This document shows positions 17,862 through 26,235 of a stretch of DNA of 64,000 bases, in pieces. Made by a program: the position numbers and the translations under genes. Source of the DNA: Microcella alkalica (lineage in GTDB: Bacteria; Actinomycetota; Actinomycetes; Actinomycetales; Microbacteriaceae); the NCBI RefSeq assembly GCF_014137945.1, contig NZ_JACGWX010000003.1, positions 186,001 through 250,000 on the forward strand. Direction: 5' to 3'. The notes beneath the pieces were generated by a model that was not told the DNA's origin, made no database searches, and saw nothing but the letters and a program-made list of their open reading frames with translations. Within the stretch, counting starts at the first letter, position 1, and each line of letters begins with the position of its first letter.

Positions 17862-18845
17862 CTAGGCCGAGGTCTTCGCGTTGACCTCGTACGACGTGTT
17901 CGTCGACTCGAAGAAGTTGACGAGCTGCAGGGTGTCGTTCGCGGTCGCCATCCACTTCGCCGGGTTCGTCACGTTGTACTCGGGCTCGAAGCCGAGCTCC
18001 TCCAGGCGACGGTCGGCGAGGTACTTCACGTACTGGTTGATGTAGTTGGCGTTGAGGCCGAGGATGCCGTTGGGCAGGAGGTCGCGGTTGTACGCCTCCT
18101 CCATCTCGACGGCGTCGAGGATCATCTGCTTGATCTCGGCCGCGAACTCCGGCGTCTGCAGGTCGGGGTTCTCCTCCAGGACGGTGAGGATGAGGTTGAT
18201 GCCGAACTTCAGGTGAAGGCTCTCGTCGCGCACGATCCAGTCGACGAGCGAGCCGAAGTTGCGCAGCAGGTTCCGCTGTCGGAACGAGAGCGCCACCATG
18301 AATCCCGAGTAGAACCAGATGCCCTCGAGGATGACGTTGTACGCGACGAGGTTGCGGATGAAGTCCTGCTTGCCCTCGGTCGTGGTGATGTCGAGGGTGT
18401 CCTCCGTCATGCGACGGATGAACTTGACCTCGAACTCCTCCTTGCGCGCCATCGACGGCACGTCGATGTGGCTGTCGTACGCGGCGGCGCGGTCGATCGG
18501 GAAGGTCTCGAGCACGTACTCGAAGCTCATGCAGTGGTTGGCCTCCTCCCACATCTGCTTCGCGAGGTAGAGGTGCGCCTCGGGGGCCTTGACGTAGGGG
18601 TACACGCCGAACGCGAGGGCCTTGTTGACGAGCAGCTCGTTCGGGTTGAAGTACGACATGAGGAACGTGATCGCGTGGCGCTCCTCGTCCGTCATCTTCT
18701 TGAAGTCGGCGATGTCCTCGCCCAGCTGCACCTCGTTGGGGAACCAGGTGTTGGCGACGGCCTGGTCGTAGAGATCCATCGCCCACTTGTACGTGACGGG
18801 CTTGAGCAGCAGGCCCTCTTGGATGCCGGTGCCGAGAATTCCCAT
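17862..18845 (-). CDS. nrdB: Ribonucleotide reductase small subunit, class Ic-like (Phe at radical Tyr position)
   Basis: A 327-residue ferritin-fold R2 subunit that generates the oxidant used by NrdA to make deoxyribonucleotides. The six metal ligands appear as Glu70 (NPNELLV), Glu101 and His104 (WEEANHCMSF), Glu174 (ILEGIWFYSGF), Glu208 and His211 (RDESLH). The residue four after His104, which is the radical tyrosine in class Ia/Ib, is Phe108, as in the Mn/Fe class Ic protein of Chlamydia; the first ligand being Glu rather than Asp also fits. The C-terminal Tyr319 would carry the radical to NrdA. Genes for NrdI and NrdH (class Ib partners) are absent here. It is the third gene of an nrdA - tail ORF - nrdB unit. 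Confidence 0.95.
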   Translation of the reverse strand: MGILGTGIQEGLLLKPVTYKWAMDLYDQAVANTWFPNEVQLGEDIADFKKMTDEERHAITFLMSYFNPNELLVNKALAFGVYPYVKAPEAHLYLAKQMWEEANHCMSFEYVLETFPIDRAAAYDSHIDVPSMARKEEFEVKFIRRMTEDTLDITTTEGKQDFIRNLVAYNVILEGIWFYSGFMVALSFRQRNLLRNFGSLVDWIVRDESLHLKFGINLILTVLEENPDLQTPEFAAEIKQMILDAVEMEEAYNRDLLPNGILGLNANYINQYVKYLADRRLEELGFEPEYNVTNPAKWMATANDTLQLVNFFESTNTSYEVNAKTSA

Positions 18846-18933
18846 GGTCTGTCGTTCTTTCTATTCGGGAGGAGGGGAAGTGTGGGGTGGATGGGTGGAT
18901 TCGATGGGTGGAGCGGTCGTGCGGGCGCTGCGC

Positions 18934-19026
18934 CTACTGGCAGCTCTCGCAGTGCAGGTCGTCCATCGGATCGGTCGGGACGTGGTAGCCGCCGACGGTG
19001 TCGGTGGCGGTCTCGAAGGGGTCCAT
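18934..19026 (-). CDS. 30-aa ORF carrying the CxxC tail missing from NrdA
   Basis: This ORF begins at an ATG that overlaps the nrdA stop (TGATG) and encodes 30 residues ending DDLHCESCQ. A CxxC motif two to five residues from the end is the usual finish of class I NrdA proteins, where the cysteines shuttle electrons into the active site. Here it is in a different frame from nrdA. AAGGG about ten bases upstream may serve as ribosome site, and the overlap favours reinitiation; a -1 frameshift near the nrdA stop would instead fuse the tail, but no slippery heptamer is evident. It could also be the product of a sequencing indel. It is too short for most gene callers. Confidence 0.75.
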   Translation of the reverse strand: MDPFETATDTVGGYHVPTDPMDDLHCESCQ

Positions 19027-21500
19027 CACTCGCCGCCCTTCGCGACGCCGCCGAAGCCGAAGCCCTTGCGGGGAGCCGCAGCCGCTGCGGGCTCGGCCGC
19101 GGGGGCCGTCGAGCCGCCGGCCGCGCCGAAGCCCTTCTTGGGCGCGCCGCCGCCGGCGTTGATCGTCTCGGCCTTGTTGACCTTGACCGTCGACTGCTCG
19201 GCGGTGTGGCGCGGCTTCATGTGCAGGTAGTAGGTCGTCTTCACGCCCTTCCTCCACGCGGCCGAGTAGATGTCGACCATCTCGTCGACGTCGCGCGTCT
19301 CGAGGTACATGTTGCGGCTGATCGCCTGGTCGATCCACTTCTGGGCGCGGGCCGCGACCTCGAGGAAGGCGTAGGGCGAGAGCTGGAAGCTCGTCTTGTA
19401 CGTCGCCTTGATCTCGTCGGGGATGAGCGCGATGCTCTGGATGTCGCCCTGGCTGCGGAGGATGTCCTCGCGGACGCGCTCCCACAGGCCGCGCTCCTGC
19501 AGCGTCGCCACGAGGTTGCGATTGACCTCGAGGAACTTGCCCGAGCTCGTGGAGCGGCTGAAGATCTGCGAGAACTGGGGGTCGAGGCCGGGCGTCGTGC
19601 CGGCGACGAGACCGATGGATGCCGTGGGCGCGATCGCCATGAGGGTCGCGTTGCGCATCCCGCCCTTGACCTTCGCGCGCAGGGCGTCCCAATCGAGACG
19701 GCTCGTGCGGTTGACCTGCACCTCGAGTCCGCGGTCGGCCTCGGTGAGGTCGATCGTGTCGAGGGGCACGAGGCCCTGCGACCAGCGGCTGCCGGCGAAG
19801 TTCGCGTACGAGCCGCGCTCCTTCGCGAGCTCGGTCGACTCGTCGATCGCGGCGTAGGAGACGTGCTCCATGATCTCGTCGATCAGGTCGAAGGCCTCCT
19901 CCGAGTCGTACGAGAAGCCGAGCTTCTCGACGACGTCGGTGAAGCCCATGACGCCGAGGCCGATGGCGCGGTTCTGCTGGTTGGCGTGGTCGGCCTCGTC
20001 GACGCTCGAGACGGTGATGTCGATGAGGTTGTCGAGCTGACGCACGGCGAGACGCGCGCTCTCCTCGATCTTCGCGAAGTCGATGACGCCGTTGTCGATG
20101 TGGCGCGAGAGGTTGATCGACGCGAGGTTGCAGACGGAGATGTTCTCGCGGTCCTGCGGGAGGCAGATCTCGGTGCAGAGGTTGGAGAGGTGGATCGTGC
20201 CGGTGTTGTTGTTGATCGCCCGGTTGTTGATCGTGTCCTTCCACGTGAGCCACGGGTGGCTCGTGGACTGCAGCGAGATGAGGATCTGCTTGAACTGCTC
20301 GCGTGCACCGAGCTTCTTGAACATCGTCAGCTCGCCGCGCTCGGCCATCGCCACGTACTCGGCGTAGCGGGTCGAGAAGGCCTTGCCGTAGAGCTCATTG
20401 AGGTCGGTGACCTCGAGCGGGTCGAAGAGGTACCAGTCCTCGTCGTTCTGCACGCGCTTCATGAACTCGTCGCTGATCCAGACGGCGGTGTTGGCCGTGC
20501 GGGTGCGGCGGTAGGGGTCGCCGGAGTTCTGGCGGAGGTCCAGGAACTCCGGGAAGTCCATGTGCCAGTTCTCCATGTAGAAGCACAGCGCGCCGAACTT
20601 CTTGCCGCCGCGGCTGACCGCGCGCAGCACCGAGTCGATCGTGTGCATGAAGGGGATCGGGCCGGTCGAGGTCGTGTTGTTCGAGCGGATGGGCGAGCCC
20701 TGCGCGCGGAGCTTCGTGACCGAGAGGCCGATGCCGCCGGTGCCCTTCGTGAGCCACATGACGTCGCGCACGCTCTTGGCGATGTGCTCGATGTCGTCCT
20801 GCATCTCCATGACGAAGCAGTTCGACAGCTGCGGGTAGCTCGTGCCGGCGTTGACGAGGGTCGAGCCCGCCGCGAGGTACTCGAGCTTCGACATCTTCGA
20901 GTAGAAGGCGATCGCGTGGCTCGTCGGGTCGGCCTCGTTGAGCGAGAGGCCCATCGCGACGCGCATCCAGAAGTACTGGGGCACCTCGAGCGGCTCGCCG
21001 TTGCGGGCCTTGATGCCGTAGCGGTTGTTGAGCGTGACGACGCCGATGTACTTGAGAAGCTCGTCGTTCGCCGGCTCGAGGGCCGCGGCGAGCTTCTCGA
21101 GGTCGAAGAGGTCGGTGAAGCGCGGGTCGAGCAGCACCTCGTCGACACCGCGGTGAACGTAGGCGACGAACTGCTCCTGGTGCAGGCGGCGCAGCTCGTC
21201 GGCGGAGGAGTAGTCGCCGAGCACGCGCTTGTAGATCGTCTTGAGGAGGAGACGGGCTGCGACGATGTCGAACGCCGGGTCATCCTTGATGTTCTGCAGG
21301 GCGACCTGGATGACGGCCTCGTCGAGCTGCTGCGTCGTGATGCCGTCGAAGAGCGTGAGCTCGAGCTCGCTCGCGATCTGGGTGACCCACGTGATGCTCG
21401 GGTCGAGGCCCTCGGCGGCGCTCTCGATCGCCAGGTTGATCTTGTTGGCGTCGTAGGACTCGCGGGTTCCGTCTCGCTTGACGACCGTGATGCTGCTCAC
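19026..21500 (-). CDS. nrdA: Ribonucleotide reductase large subunit lacking its redox tail
   Basis: An 824-residue R1 subunit. An ATP-cone domain spans about residues 3-95 (VVKRDGTRESYD; allosteric activity site). The catalytic barrel has Cys228 and Cys457 as the redox pair, Cys442 as the thiyl radical with Asn440 and Glu444 nearby (SNLCTEI), and Tyr757-Tyr758 for radical entry. After residue 780 a Gly/Ala/Pro-rich linker contains two KGFG repeats and then stops in KGGE with no cysteine. The expected CxxC tail is encoded by the overlapping 30-codon ORF. A GTG start at 21500 is chosen because GAGGAG lies eight to twelve bases upstream. NrdR-like and DnaA boxes precede the gene. Confidence 0.95.
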   Translation of the reverse strand: MSSITVVKRDGTRESYDANKINLAIESAAEGLDPSITWVTQIASELELTLFDGITTQQLDEAVIQVALQNIKDDPAFDIVAARLLLKTIYKRVLGDYSSADELRRLHQEQFVAYVHRGVDEVLLDPRFTDLFDLEKLAAALEPANDELLKYIGVVTLNNRYGIKARNGEPLEVPQYFWMRVAMGLSLNEADPTSHAIAFYSKMSKLEYLAAGSTLVNAGTSYPQLSNCFVMEMQDDIEHIAKSVRDVMWLTKGTGGIGLSVTKLRAQGSPIRSNNTTSTGPIPFMHTIDSVLRAVSRGGKKFGALCFYMENWHMDFPEFLDLRQNSGDPYRRTRTANTAVWISDEFMKRVQNDEDWYLFDPLEVTDLNELYGKAFSTRYAEYVAMAERGELTMFKKLGAREQFKQILISLQSTSHPWLTWKDTINNRAINNNTGTIHLSNLCTEICLPQDRENISVCNLASINLSRHIDNGVIDFAKIEESARLAVRQLDNLIDITVSSVDEADHANQQNRAIGLGVMGFTDVVEKLGFSYDSEEAFDLIDEIMEHVSYAAIDESTELAKERGSYANFAGSRWSQGLVPLDTIDLTEADRGLEVQVNRTSRLDWDALRAKVKGGMRNATLMAIAPTASIGLVAGTTPGLDPQFSQIFSRSTSSGKFLEVNRNLVATLQERGLWERVREDILRSQGDIQSIALIPDEIKATYKTSFQLSPYAFLEVAARAQKWIDQAISRNMYLETRDVDEMVDIYSAAWRKGVKTTYYLHMKPRHTAEQSTVKVNKAETINAGGGAPKKGFGAAGGSTAPAAEPAAAAAPRKGFGFGGVAKGGE

Positions 21501-21619
21501 GTGGTTCTCTCCTCTTCGCGCCGGCGGCGCGGCTCTGCGGTGGTCTTCTTCCGACCTCGGCCGGGGGCTCCGACCCCCTCTCGGGGGCCACCGAGCGATG
21601 CTCCGGTCCAGCGGTTCCG

Positions 21620-21667
21620 CCACTATATATCGGGCCCCTGACATTGCGCACACCCCACATGTAGTAG
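21620..21667 (-). promoter_or_regulatory. Two NrdR-like boxes upstream of nrdA
   Basis: Box 1 has the core CTATATATCG (21623-21632), nine of ten matching the CWATATATWG centre of the NrdR consensus. Box 2 has CCACATGTAG (21655-21664), a weaker match. Their centres are 32 bp apart, close to the three-turn spacing typical of tandem NrdR boxes. NrdR represses ribonucleotide reductase genes when dATP is high. The operator role is inferred. The nrdA promoter presumably overlaps, with TATATA in box 1 as a possible -10. Confidence 0.65.
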
Positions 21668-21683
21668 GCGTGTCGTCCACAGC

Positions 21684-21711
21684 TGTGCATAAGTCCGCGG
21701 ACTTATCCACA
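21684..21711. promoter_or_regulatory. Inverted pair of perfect DnaA boxes between nrdA and the MFS gene
   Basis: TTATGCACA (minus strand, 21684-21692) and TTATCCACA (plus strand, 21703-21711) both match TTATNCACA exactly and face each other around GTCCGCGGAC. Together they form a 28-bp palindrome with one mismatched pair. A weaker site (TCGTCCACA) is at 21673-21681. DnaA is known to control nrdAB in E. coli; here the role is inferred. The remainder of this 319-base gap (21501-21819) contains no gene. Confidence 0.7.
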
Positions 21712-21805
21712 GTCTGGGGGCGACCTCCGACATGCGTCGGAACGCCGGGAAACCGGCGGAGGCGCGCGGCTCCGAAGCCTCCGGAACGGTGTCGACGGCC
21801 TCCCC

Positions 21806-21811
21806 TAGGCT
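21806..21811 (+). promoter_or_regulatory. Leaderless-type -10 box (TAGGCT)
   Basis: TAGGCT lies eight bases before the GTG at 21820, with no ribosome-binding site between. Confidence 0.5.
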
Positions 21812-21819
21812 GGGCTCTC

Positions 21820-23028
21820 GTGAGCGGATACGGGGACCTGTTGAGAACGCGGGGGGTCGCCCGCATCATCGCGGCGCAGCTCACCGCGCGGTTCCCCAGC
21901 GGGATGCTGTCACTCGCGTACCTCATGCACGTGGAGGGCATCTTCGACTCGTACGGCGCCGCGGGGCTCGTGCTCGCCGCGACAAGCGTGGGGCAGGCCG
22001 TCGCCGGTCCCCTCACGAGCCGCTGGATGGGGATCTGGGGCATGCGCCCCGTGATCTCGCTGACGATCGCCGTCTGCGCGTCGAGCATGGCCGCGATCGC
22101 GTTCGTGCCGATGGAGCTCTGGGGCTACATGGTCGTCGGGCTCGTCGGCGGCCTCGCCTACCCGCCGATCCAGCCGGCCGTGCGCACGATCTACCCGAAG
22201 ATGGTGACCTCGCGCCAGCTCACCCCGCTGTTCGCGATCGACGCCTCCGCCCAGGAGATCATCTGGATCGCCGGCCCCGTCATGACGACCTTCGTCGCGA
22301 CGCAGGTCTCGACGGTCGCCGCGATCGTGCTCGCCGGGGCCTTCCTGCTCGGCGGCGGACTCTGGTTCCTGGCCTCCCCCGAACTCGGCCGTGTGCGCAT
22401 CCCGCGCTCGAGGCGCTCCTTCGGCGTCGTCCTCAAGCGGCCCCCCGTGCTCCTCGCCACGGTCGTCGGCTTCCTCCTCATCGCCTCGTGCGCCGCGATC
22501 GAGGCCGCAGTCGTCGCAAATTTCGGCAAGGAGGGGATCGAGGCCGGGCTCGTACTCGCCATCTGGGCGATCGGCTCGCTGGCCGGCGGCCTCGGGTTCG
22601 GCCACGTGCCGATCGGTCCATGGGCGCTCGCGAGGCGCATGTCAGTGGTGTTCATCGGCGGCGCGGCCGCGATGTTCTTCCTCGACTTCTGGGGGCTCGC
22701 GATCACCCTCCTCATCGCCGGCGCCGGCATCGCCCCTGCGCTCGCCGTCATGTTCGCGATCGTGTCGGTGAGCGTGAAGTTCAGCGACACCGCCGAGGCC
22801 TACGGCTGGGTGGGCACGGGTCAGCTGATCGGCGCCGCGCTCGGTTCAGCCGCCGCCGGCTTCCTCATCGACGGCTTCGGCGCATCCGGCGGGTTCGCCG
22901 CCGGCGCGGTGTTCGCCTTCGTCGGCATGGTCATCGCGATCATGTTCAAGCGCGCGCACCCCGACCTGCGGGGGCGCGACGCGAGCCCGCTGCCCGACAC
23001 GGAACCGGTGAGCCTGCCCGTCAGCTGA
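21820..23028 (+). CDS. MFS transporter
   Basis: A 402-residue integral membrane protein with about twelve hydrophobic helices, of the major facilitator superfamily. The loop after helix 2 (SRWMGIWGMRPVI) takes the place of the MFS motif A. Helix 5-6 (DASAQEIIWIAGPVM) resembles the drug:H+ antiporter-like group of small actinobacterial efflux proteins. The transported compound is unknown. The GTG start fits the first helix boundary and the TAGGCT -10 box eight bases upstream. It is divergent from nrdA across the region with the DnaA boxes. A short hydrophilic tail ends the protein. Confidence 0.87.
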   Translation: MSGYGDLLRTRGVARIIAAQLTARFPSGMLSLAYLMHVEGIFDSYGAAGLVLAATSVGQAVAGPLTSRWMGIWGMRPVISLTIAVCASSMAAIAFVPMELWGYMVVGLVGGLAYPPIQPAVRTIYPKMVTSRQLTPLFAIDASAQEIIWIAGPVMTTFVATQVSTVAAIVLAGAFLLGGGLWFLASPELGRVRIPRSRRSFGVVLKRPPVLLATVVGFLLIASCAAIEAAVVANFGKEGIEAGLVLAIWAIGSLAGGLGFGHVPIGPWALARRMSVVFIGGAAAMFFLDFWGLAITLLIAGAGIAPALAVMFAIVSVSVKFSDTAEAYGWVGTGQLIGAALGSAAAGFLIDGFGASGGFAAGAVFAFVGMVIAIMFKRAHPDLRGRDASPLPDTEPVSLPVS

Positions 23029-23064
23029 GGGGACGGATCAGCGCAACGGCTCAGGGCATCGGCT

Positions 23065-23643
23065 TCAGCGCAGCGGCTTCAGGGCCTCCGACGTCTCCAC
23101 CAGCATCCGCGTCATCGTCGCGACCGTGCCGCCGAGCTTGTCGTCTCCCTGGAAGACGCCGTCGATCATCCGCGTCCCGATGAAGTTGATCTCCGGGTTC
23201 GCGGCGACCTTCACGAGACCGACGCTCGCGAGCACGGGAGCGAGCGCCGCGGCGCCGCGGGTGCCGGCCGAGGCGCCGCCGTAGCTGACGACGGCGACGG
23301 GCTTGTGCGCCCACTCGGTGAAGAGGAAGTCGATCGCGTTCTTGAGCGCGGGGCTGTACGAGTGGTTGTACTCGGGCGAGACGAGGACCACGGCGTCGGC
23401 GGCCGACACGCGCTCGCTCCATGCGACGGTGTGCGGCTTCGTGTACGCCCTCTTCGCCGGGTGGTGCGGCTCGTCGAGGAACGGCAGGTTCAGCTCGGCG
23501 AGGTCGACGAGGTCGAGGGATGCCGCGTCGCCGTCGCCGTCGCCGTCAAGGCTCTCCTGGATGCGATCGCGCACCCACTCGGCGACGGAGAGGCCGACTC
23601 GGCCGGGGCGGACACTGCCGACGATGATCATGATGCGGGTCAT
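23065..23643 (-). CDS. NADPH-dependent FMN reductase
   Basis: A 192-residue flavodoxin-fold oxidoreductase that reduces FMN, quinones or azo compounds with NAD(P)H. The FMN phosphate loop is IIVGSVRPGRVG near the N-terminus, and the flavin-ring loop is SPEYNHSYSPALKNAID (about residues 89-105), the diagnostic SPEYN motif. A GYGG-like segment is seen as VSYGGASAG. The first ATG is used; an alternative ATG lies four codons further in. It is convergent with the MFS gene, the two stops being 37 bases apart with no clear hairpin between them. Confidence 0.93.
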   Translation of the reverse strand: MTRIMIIVGSVRPGRVGLSVAEWVRDRIQESLDGDGDGDAASLDLVDLAELNLPFLDEPHHPAKRAYTKPHTVAWSERVSAADAVVLVSPEYNHSYSPALKNAIDFLFTEWAHKPVAVVSYGGASAGTRGAAALAPVLASVGLVKVAANPEINFIGTRMIDGVFQGDDKLGGTVATMTRMLVETSEALKPLR

Positions 23644-23733
23644 GTGTCGATGCAACCGAATGGATCGCGCCTCCATTCCGCGCGTCCGGCCAACTCCCAC
23701 CCCGCGCACCGGGGACCAGAAGATACTGGGGGG

Positions 23734-24591
23734 ATGACCGACAGCATCCTCCCCGGCATCGGCCCCACGATCCCCCTCCACGACGGCACCGCGATCCCGC
23801 AGCTCGGCCTCGGCGTCTACAAGGTGCCGGAGCCCGAGACCGCCGAGCTCGTGGCCGGCGCTGTGCGTCTGGGGTACCGGCACGTCGACACGGCGCAGCT
23901 GTACGCGAACGAGCGCGGCGTCGGGGAGGGCATCCGGGCCAGTGGACTGCCGCGGGAGGACGTCTTCGTGACCACGAAGGTCTGGAACGACGCGCACGGG
24001 CTCGACGAGACCCGTCGCGCGTTCGACGCGAGCATGGCGCTGCTCGGCATCGAGACCCTCGACCTCTACCTCATCCACTGGCCCGCGCCGCGGCAGGACC
24101 GGTACGTCGAGGCGTGGCGCGCGATGATCGCGCTGCGCGACGAGGGCCGCGTGCGCTCGATCGGCGTGAGCAACTTCGAAGCTCACCACGTGCAGCGCCT
24201 CGTCGATGAGACCGGCGTCGTGCCCGTCGTCAACCAGGTCGAGCTGCACCCGCACCTGCCGCAGACCGCCCTGCGGCGGGCGAACGCCGCGCTCGGCATC
24301 GTGACCGAGAGCTGGAGCCCGCTCGCCCGCGGGCGGATGCTCGCCGAGGGCTCGAGCGACCTCGAGGTGCTCTCGGCGATCGGGGCGCGGCACGGCCGCT
24401 CCGCGGCGCAGGTCGCGCTGCGCTGGCACGTGCAGCAAGGGCTCGTGGTGATCCCGAAGTCGACGTCGCTGCGGCGCGTGGAGGAGAACGCCGCCCTCTT
24501 CGGCTGGGAGCTCTCGGTCGACGACATGGCGGAGATCGCGACGCTCGAGACCGGCGAGCGCACGGGTCGGCACCCGGACGACCTGGGCTGA
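23734..24591 (+). CDS. Aldo/keto reductase
   Basis: A 285-residue aldo/keto reductase with the complete catalytic set: GLGVYKVPE, GYRHVDTAQLYANE (Asp, Tyr), TTKVWN (Lys) and LYLIHWPAP (His). The cofactor motif IPKSTSLRRVEEN is at the C-terminal side. It belongs to the same short subgroup as the reductase at 5513-6355, with many differences, so it is a distant paralogue. The carbonyl substrate is unknown. The ATG follows a GGGGGG run and a GATACT hexamer seven bases upstream. It probably forms a unit with the alpha/beta hydrolase 32 bases downstream. Confidence 0.93.
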   Translation: MTDSILPGIGPTIPLHDGTAIPQLGLGVYKVPEPETAELVAGAVRLGYRHVDTAQLYANERGVGEGIRASGLPREDVFVTTKVWNDAHGLDETRRAFDASMALLGIETLDLYLIHWPAPRQDRYVEAWRAMIALRDEGRVRSIGVSNFEAHHVQRLVDETGVVPVVNQVELHPHLPQTALRRANAALGIVTESWSPLARGRMLAEGSSDLEVLSAIGARHGRSAAQVALRWHVQQGLVVIPKSTSLRRVEENAALFGWELSVDDMAEIATLETGERTGRHPDDLG

Positions 24592-24623
24592 GCATCCGCC
24601 GCCTCGCTCGAAACGCTCCCGGC

Positions 24624-25424
24624 ATGACCGCCGATCAGCGCACTCCCGTAACGCTCCCCCGCCTGCACTGGGGCGCCCCCGATGCCGCGCGGCGCGCCCT
24701 CCTCGTCCACGGTCTGGGCAGCTCGGCGGCCACGATGTGGCAGCTCGGCGAGGGCCTCGCCGCCGCCGGATGGTCGGCGACCGCCGTCGACCTGCGCGGC
24801 CATGGCAGTGCGCCCCGCACGAGCACCTACCGCATCGACGATCTCGCCGCCGACCTCCTCGCGACGCGGCCGACCGATCCGCCGCACGCCGACGGCGCGT
24901 GGGATGCCGTGCTCGGCCACTCGATCGGTGGCGCCGCCGCGATCGTGGCCGCCGCGATCGCGCCCGACTGGGCGCGCAGGCTCGTGCTGCTCGACCCCGC
25001 GGTGCGCGCCGACGCCGAGCTGCGGCGGACGATCCTCACTAACCAGCTGACGGCGCACGACGGCGCGACGATCGCGTCGGTCGCCGAGCAGAACCCGCAG
25101 TGGCACCCGATCACGGTCGAGCTGCGCGTGCAGGCGGTCAGGCAGGCCTCGCGGTTCGCGCTCGAGCACGCGGTTCTCGACAACCCCGAGTGGGATGTCA
25201 CGAGGGAGGCCGAGCGCCTCACGACCCCGACGCTCGTGATCGCGGGCGAGCCCGCGCTCGGCGGCATGTTCGCCGGGGACCACGGCGACGCCCTGCTCGC
25301 CGCGAACCGGCATTTGCGGGCCGTCGTCGTCGCGGGCGGGCACAACGCGCACCGCGATGCTCCGGAGGTCGTGCTCGAGCACGCGCTCGCATTCATCGAC
25401 GGGCGGACGACCGGGCAGGGCTAG
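24624..25424 (+). CDS. Alpha/beta hydrolase
   Basis: A 266-residue serine hydrolase. The oxyanion-hole segment LLVHGLGSS is at about residues 26-34, the nucleophile elbow GHSIGG holds the catalytic Ser at about 99, and the C-terminal GGHNAHRDAPE provides the likely catalytic His. The acid residue would be in the IAGEPALGG region. Esterase, lipase and haloperoxidase-like activities are all possible. Its stop codon overlaps the stop of the convergent siderophore-interacting protein gene by four bases through CTAG. Confidence 0.9.
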   Translation: MTADQRTPVTLPRLHWGAPDAARRALLVHGLGSSAATMWQLGEGLAAAGWSATAVDLRGHGSAPRTSTYRIDDLAADLLATRPTDPPHADGAWDAVLGHSIGGAAAIVAAAIAPDWARRLVLLDPAVRADAELRRTILTNQLTAHDGATIASVAEQNPQWHPITVELRVQAVRQASRFALEHAVLDNPEWDVTREAERLTTPTLVIAGEPALGGMFAGDHGDALLAANRHLRAVVVAGGHNAHRDAPEVVLEHALAFIDGRTTGQG

Positions 25425-26218
25425 CGCCGCCTCCAGTACCCCTTCGCGACGGCGCGCTCGACGTCGATTCCCCACGCGGCGAGCAGCGCCCGGGCGGGAG
25501 CCAGCAGCGACTGCTCGCCGCACGCGAAGACGAAGACGTCGTCGGCCGCGGCGGGCGGCGACTCCGCCGCGAGCGCGGCGAGCTCGGCGGCGAGCCCGGC
25601 GCTCGGCCGCGCGGGGTCGGGCTCGAGCACGCGCAGCTCGACCCCCGCGCCGACCGCGACCCCGAGCGCCGCGGGGTCGAACGCGGTCTCGAGCAGCACG
25701 AGGCCCGGGATACCCGCGCCGAGCACCCCGAGATAGCGACGGACGGCGGGGATCGCCGAGTCGTCGCCCACGAGGACGAACGCCGCGGGGCTGCCGGTGA
25801 GCACGACCGAGCCCTTCGGGTCGGCGAGCGCGGCGGGCGAGCCGAGCGGCGCGTGCGCGGCCCACGGTCCGATGAGGCCCGCGTCGCCGGCCGCGTCGGA
25901 GGCGTGGACGAGGATGTCGAGGTCGACCCACCCGGCCTGCGCGTCGAACGCGACGATCGTCTCGGTGCGCGATGGCCCGGTCGGATTCCCGCCCTCGTCG
26001 ACCGCGACGCCGGTCCACTCTGGGGCCTCCGGCACGAACACCCGCAGATGGTCGCCCGCGCCCGGGGACGTGAATCCGTCCAGCGACCCCTCGCTCTGCA
26101 GGCGGATGCGCACGAAGCCGCCGCCTTCTGCGCCGCGCGGCACGAGCGCGGTACGCGAGGCCAGTCGCATGTGCCGCAGTCGGGGCGGGAACGGGTGGCG
26201 GGTCAGCGTGAACGGCAC
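25421..26218 (-). CDS. Siderophore-interacting FAD-binding protein
   Basis: A 265-residue protein of the SIP family (ferric-siderophore reductase, ViuB-like), expected to release iron from imported siderophores with flavin and NAD(P)H. Family features: an N-terminal beta-barrel with VRIRLQSEG and DHLRVFVPE, a R-T-E-T strand as the flavin-binding R-x-Y-T/S equivalent, the GPWAAHAPLGSPAAL segment, the GDDSAIPAVRRYL motif, and FACGEQSLLAPAR near the end. A GTG start at 26218 is preferred; an ATG 16 codons inside is possible. It lies 17 bases after the MFS_3 exporter on the same strand, so a shared iron or siderophore role is likely but inferred. Confidence 0.9.
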   Translation of the reverse strand: MPFTLTRHPFPPRLRHMRLASRTALVPRGAEGGGFVRIRLQSEGSLDGFTSPGAGDHLRVFVPEAPEWTGVAVDEGGNPTGPSRTETIVAFDAQAGWVDLDILVHASDAAGDAGLIGPWAAHAPLGSPAALADPKGSVVLTGSPAAFVLVGDDSAIPAVRRYLGVLGAGIPGLVLLETAFDPAALGVAVGAGVELRVLEPDPARPSAGLAAELAALAAESPPAAADDVFVFACGEQSLLAPARALLAAWGIDVERAVAKGYWRRR

Positions 26219-26235
26219 TCGCCAATAGTGGCAGG

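Noticed and set aside
17862-18845. Assignment as class Ib NrdF
   Set aside because: The radical Tyr is Phe, nrdI and nrdH are absent from the locus, and the sequence matches the Chlamydia class Ic pattern better.
18213-21641. 1142-codon open frame on the plus strand across nrdB and nrdA
   Set aside because: It is antisense to two unambiguous genes. Its composition is the Arg/Val/Glu-rich pattern typical of opposite-strand frames in GC-rich DNA, and it has no domain.
21684-21711. Chromosomal origin of replication
   Set aside because: Only two strong DnaA boxes are present, without dnaA, dnaN, rpmH or an AT-rich unwinding region; a regulatory site is more likely.
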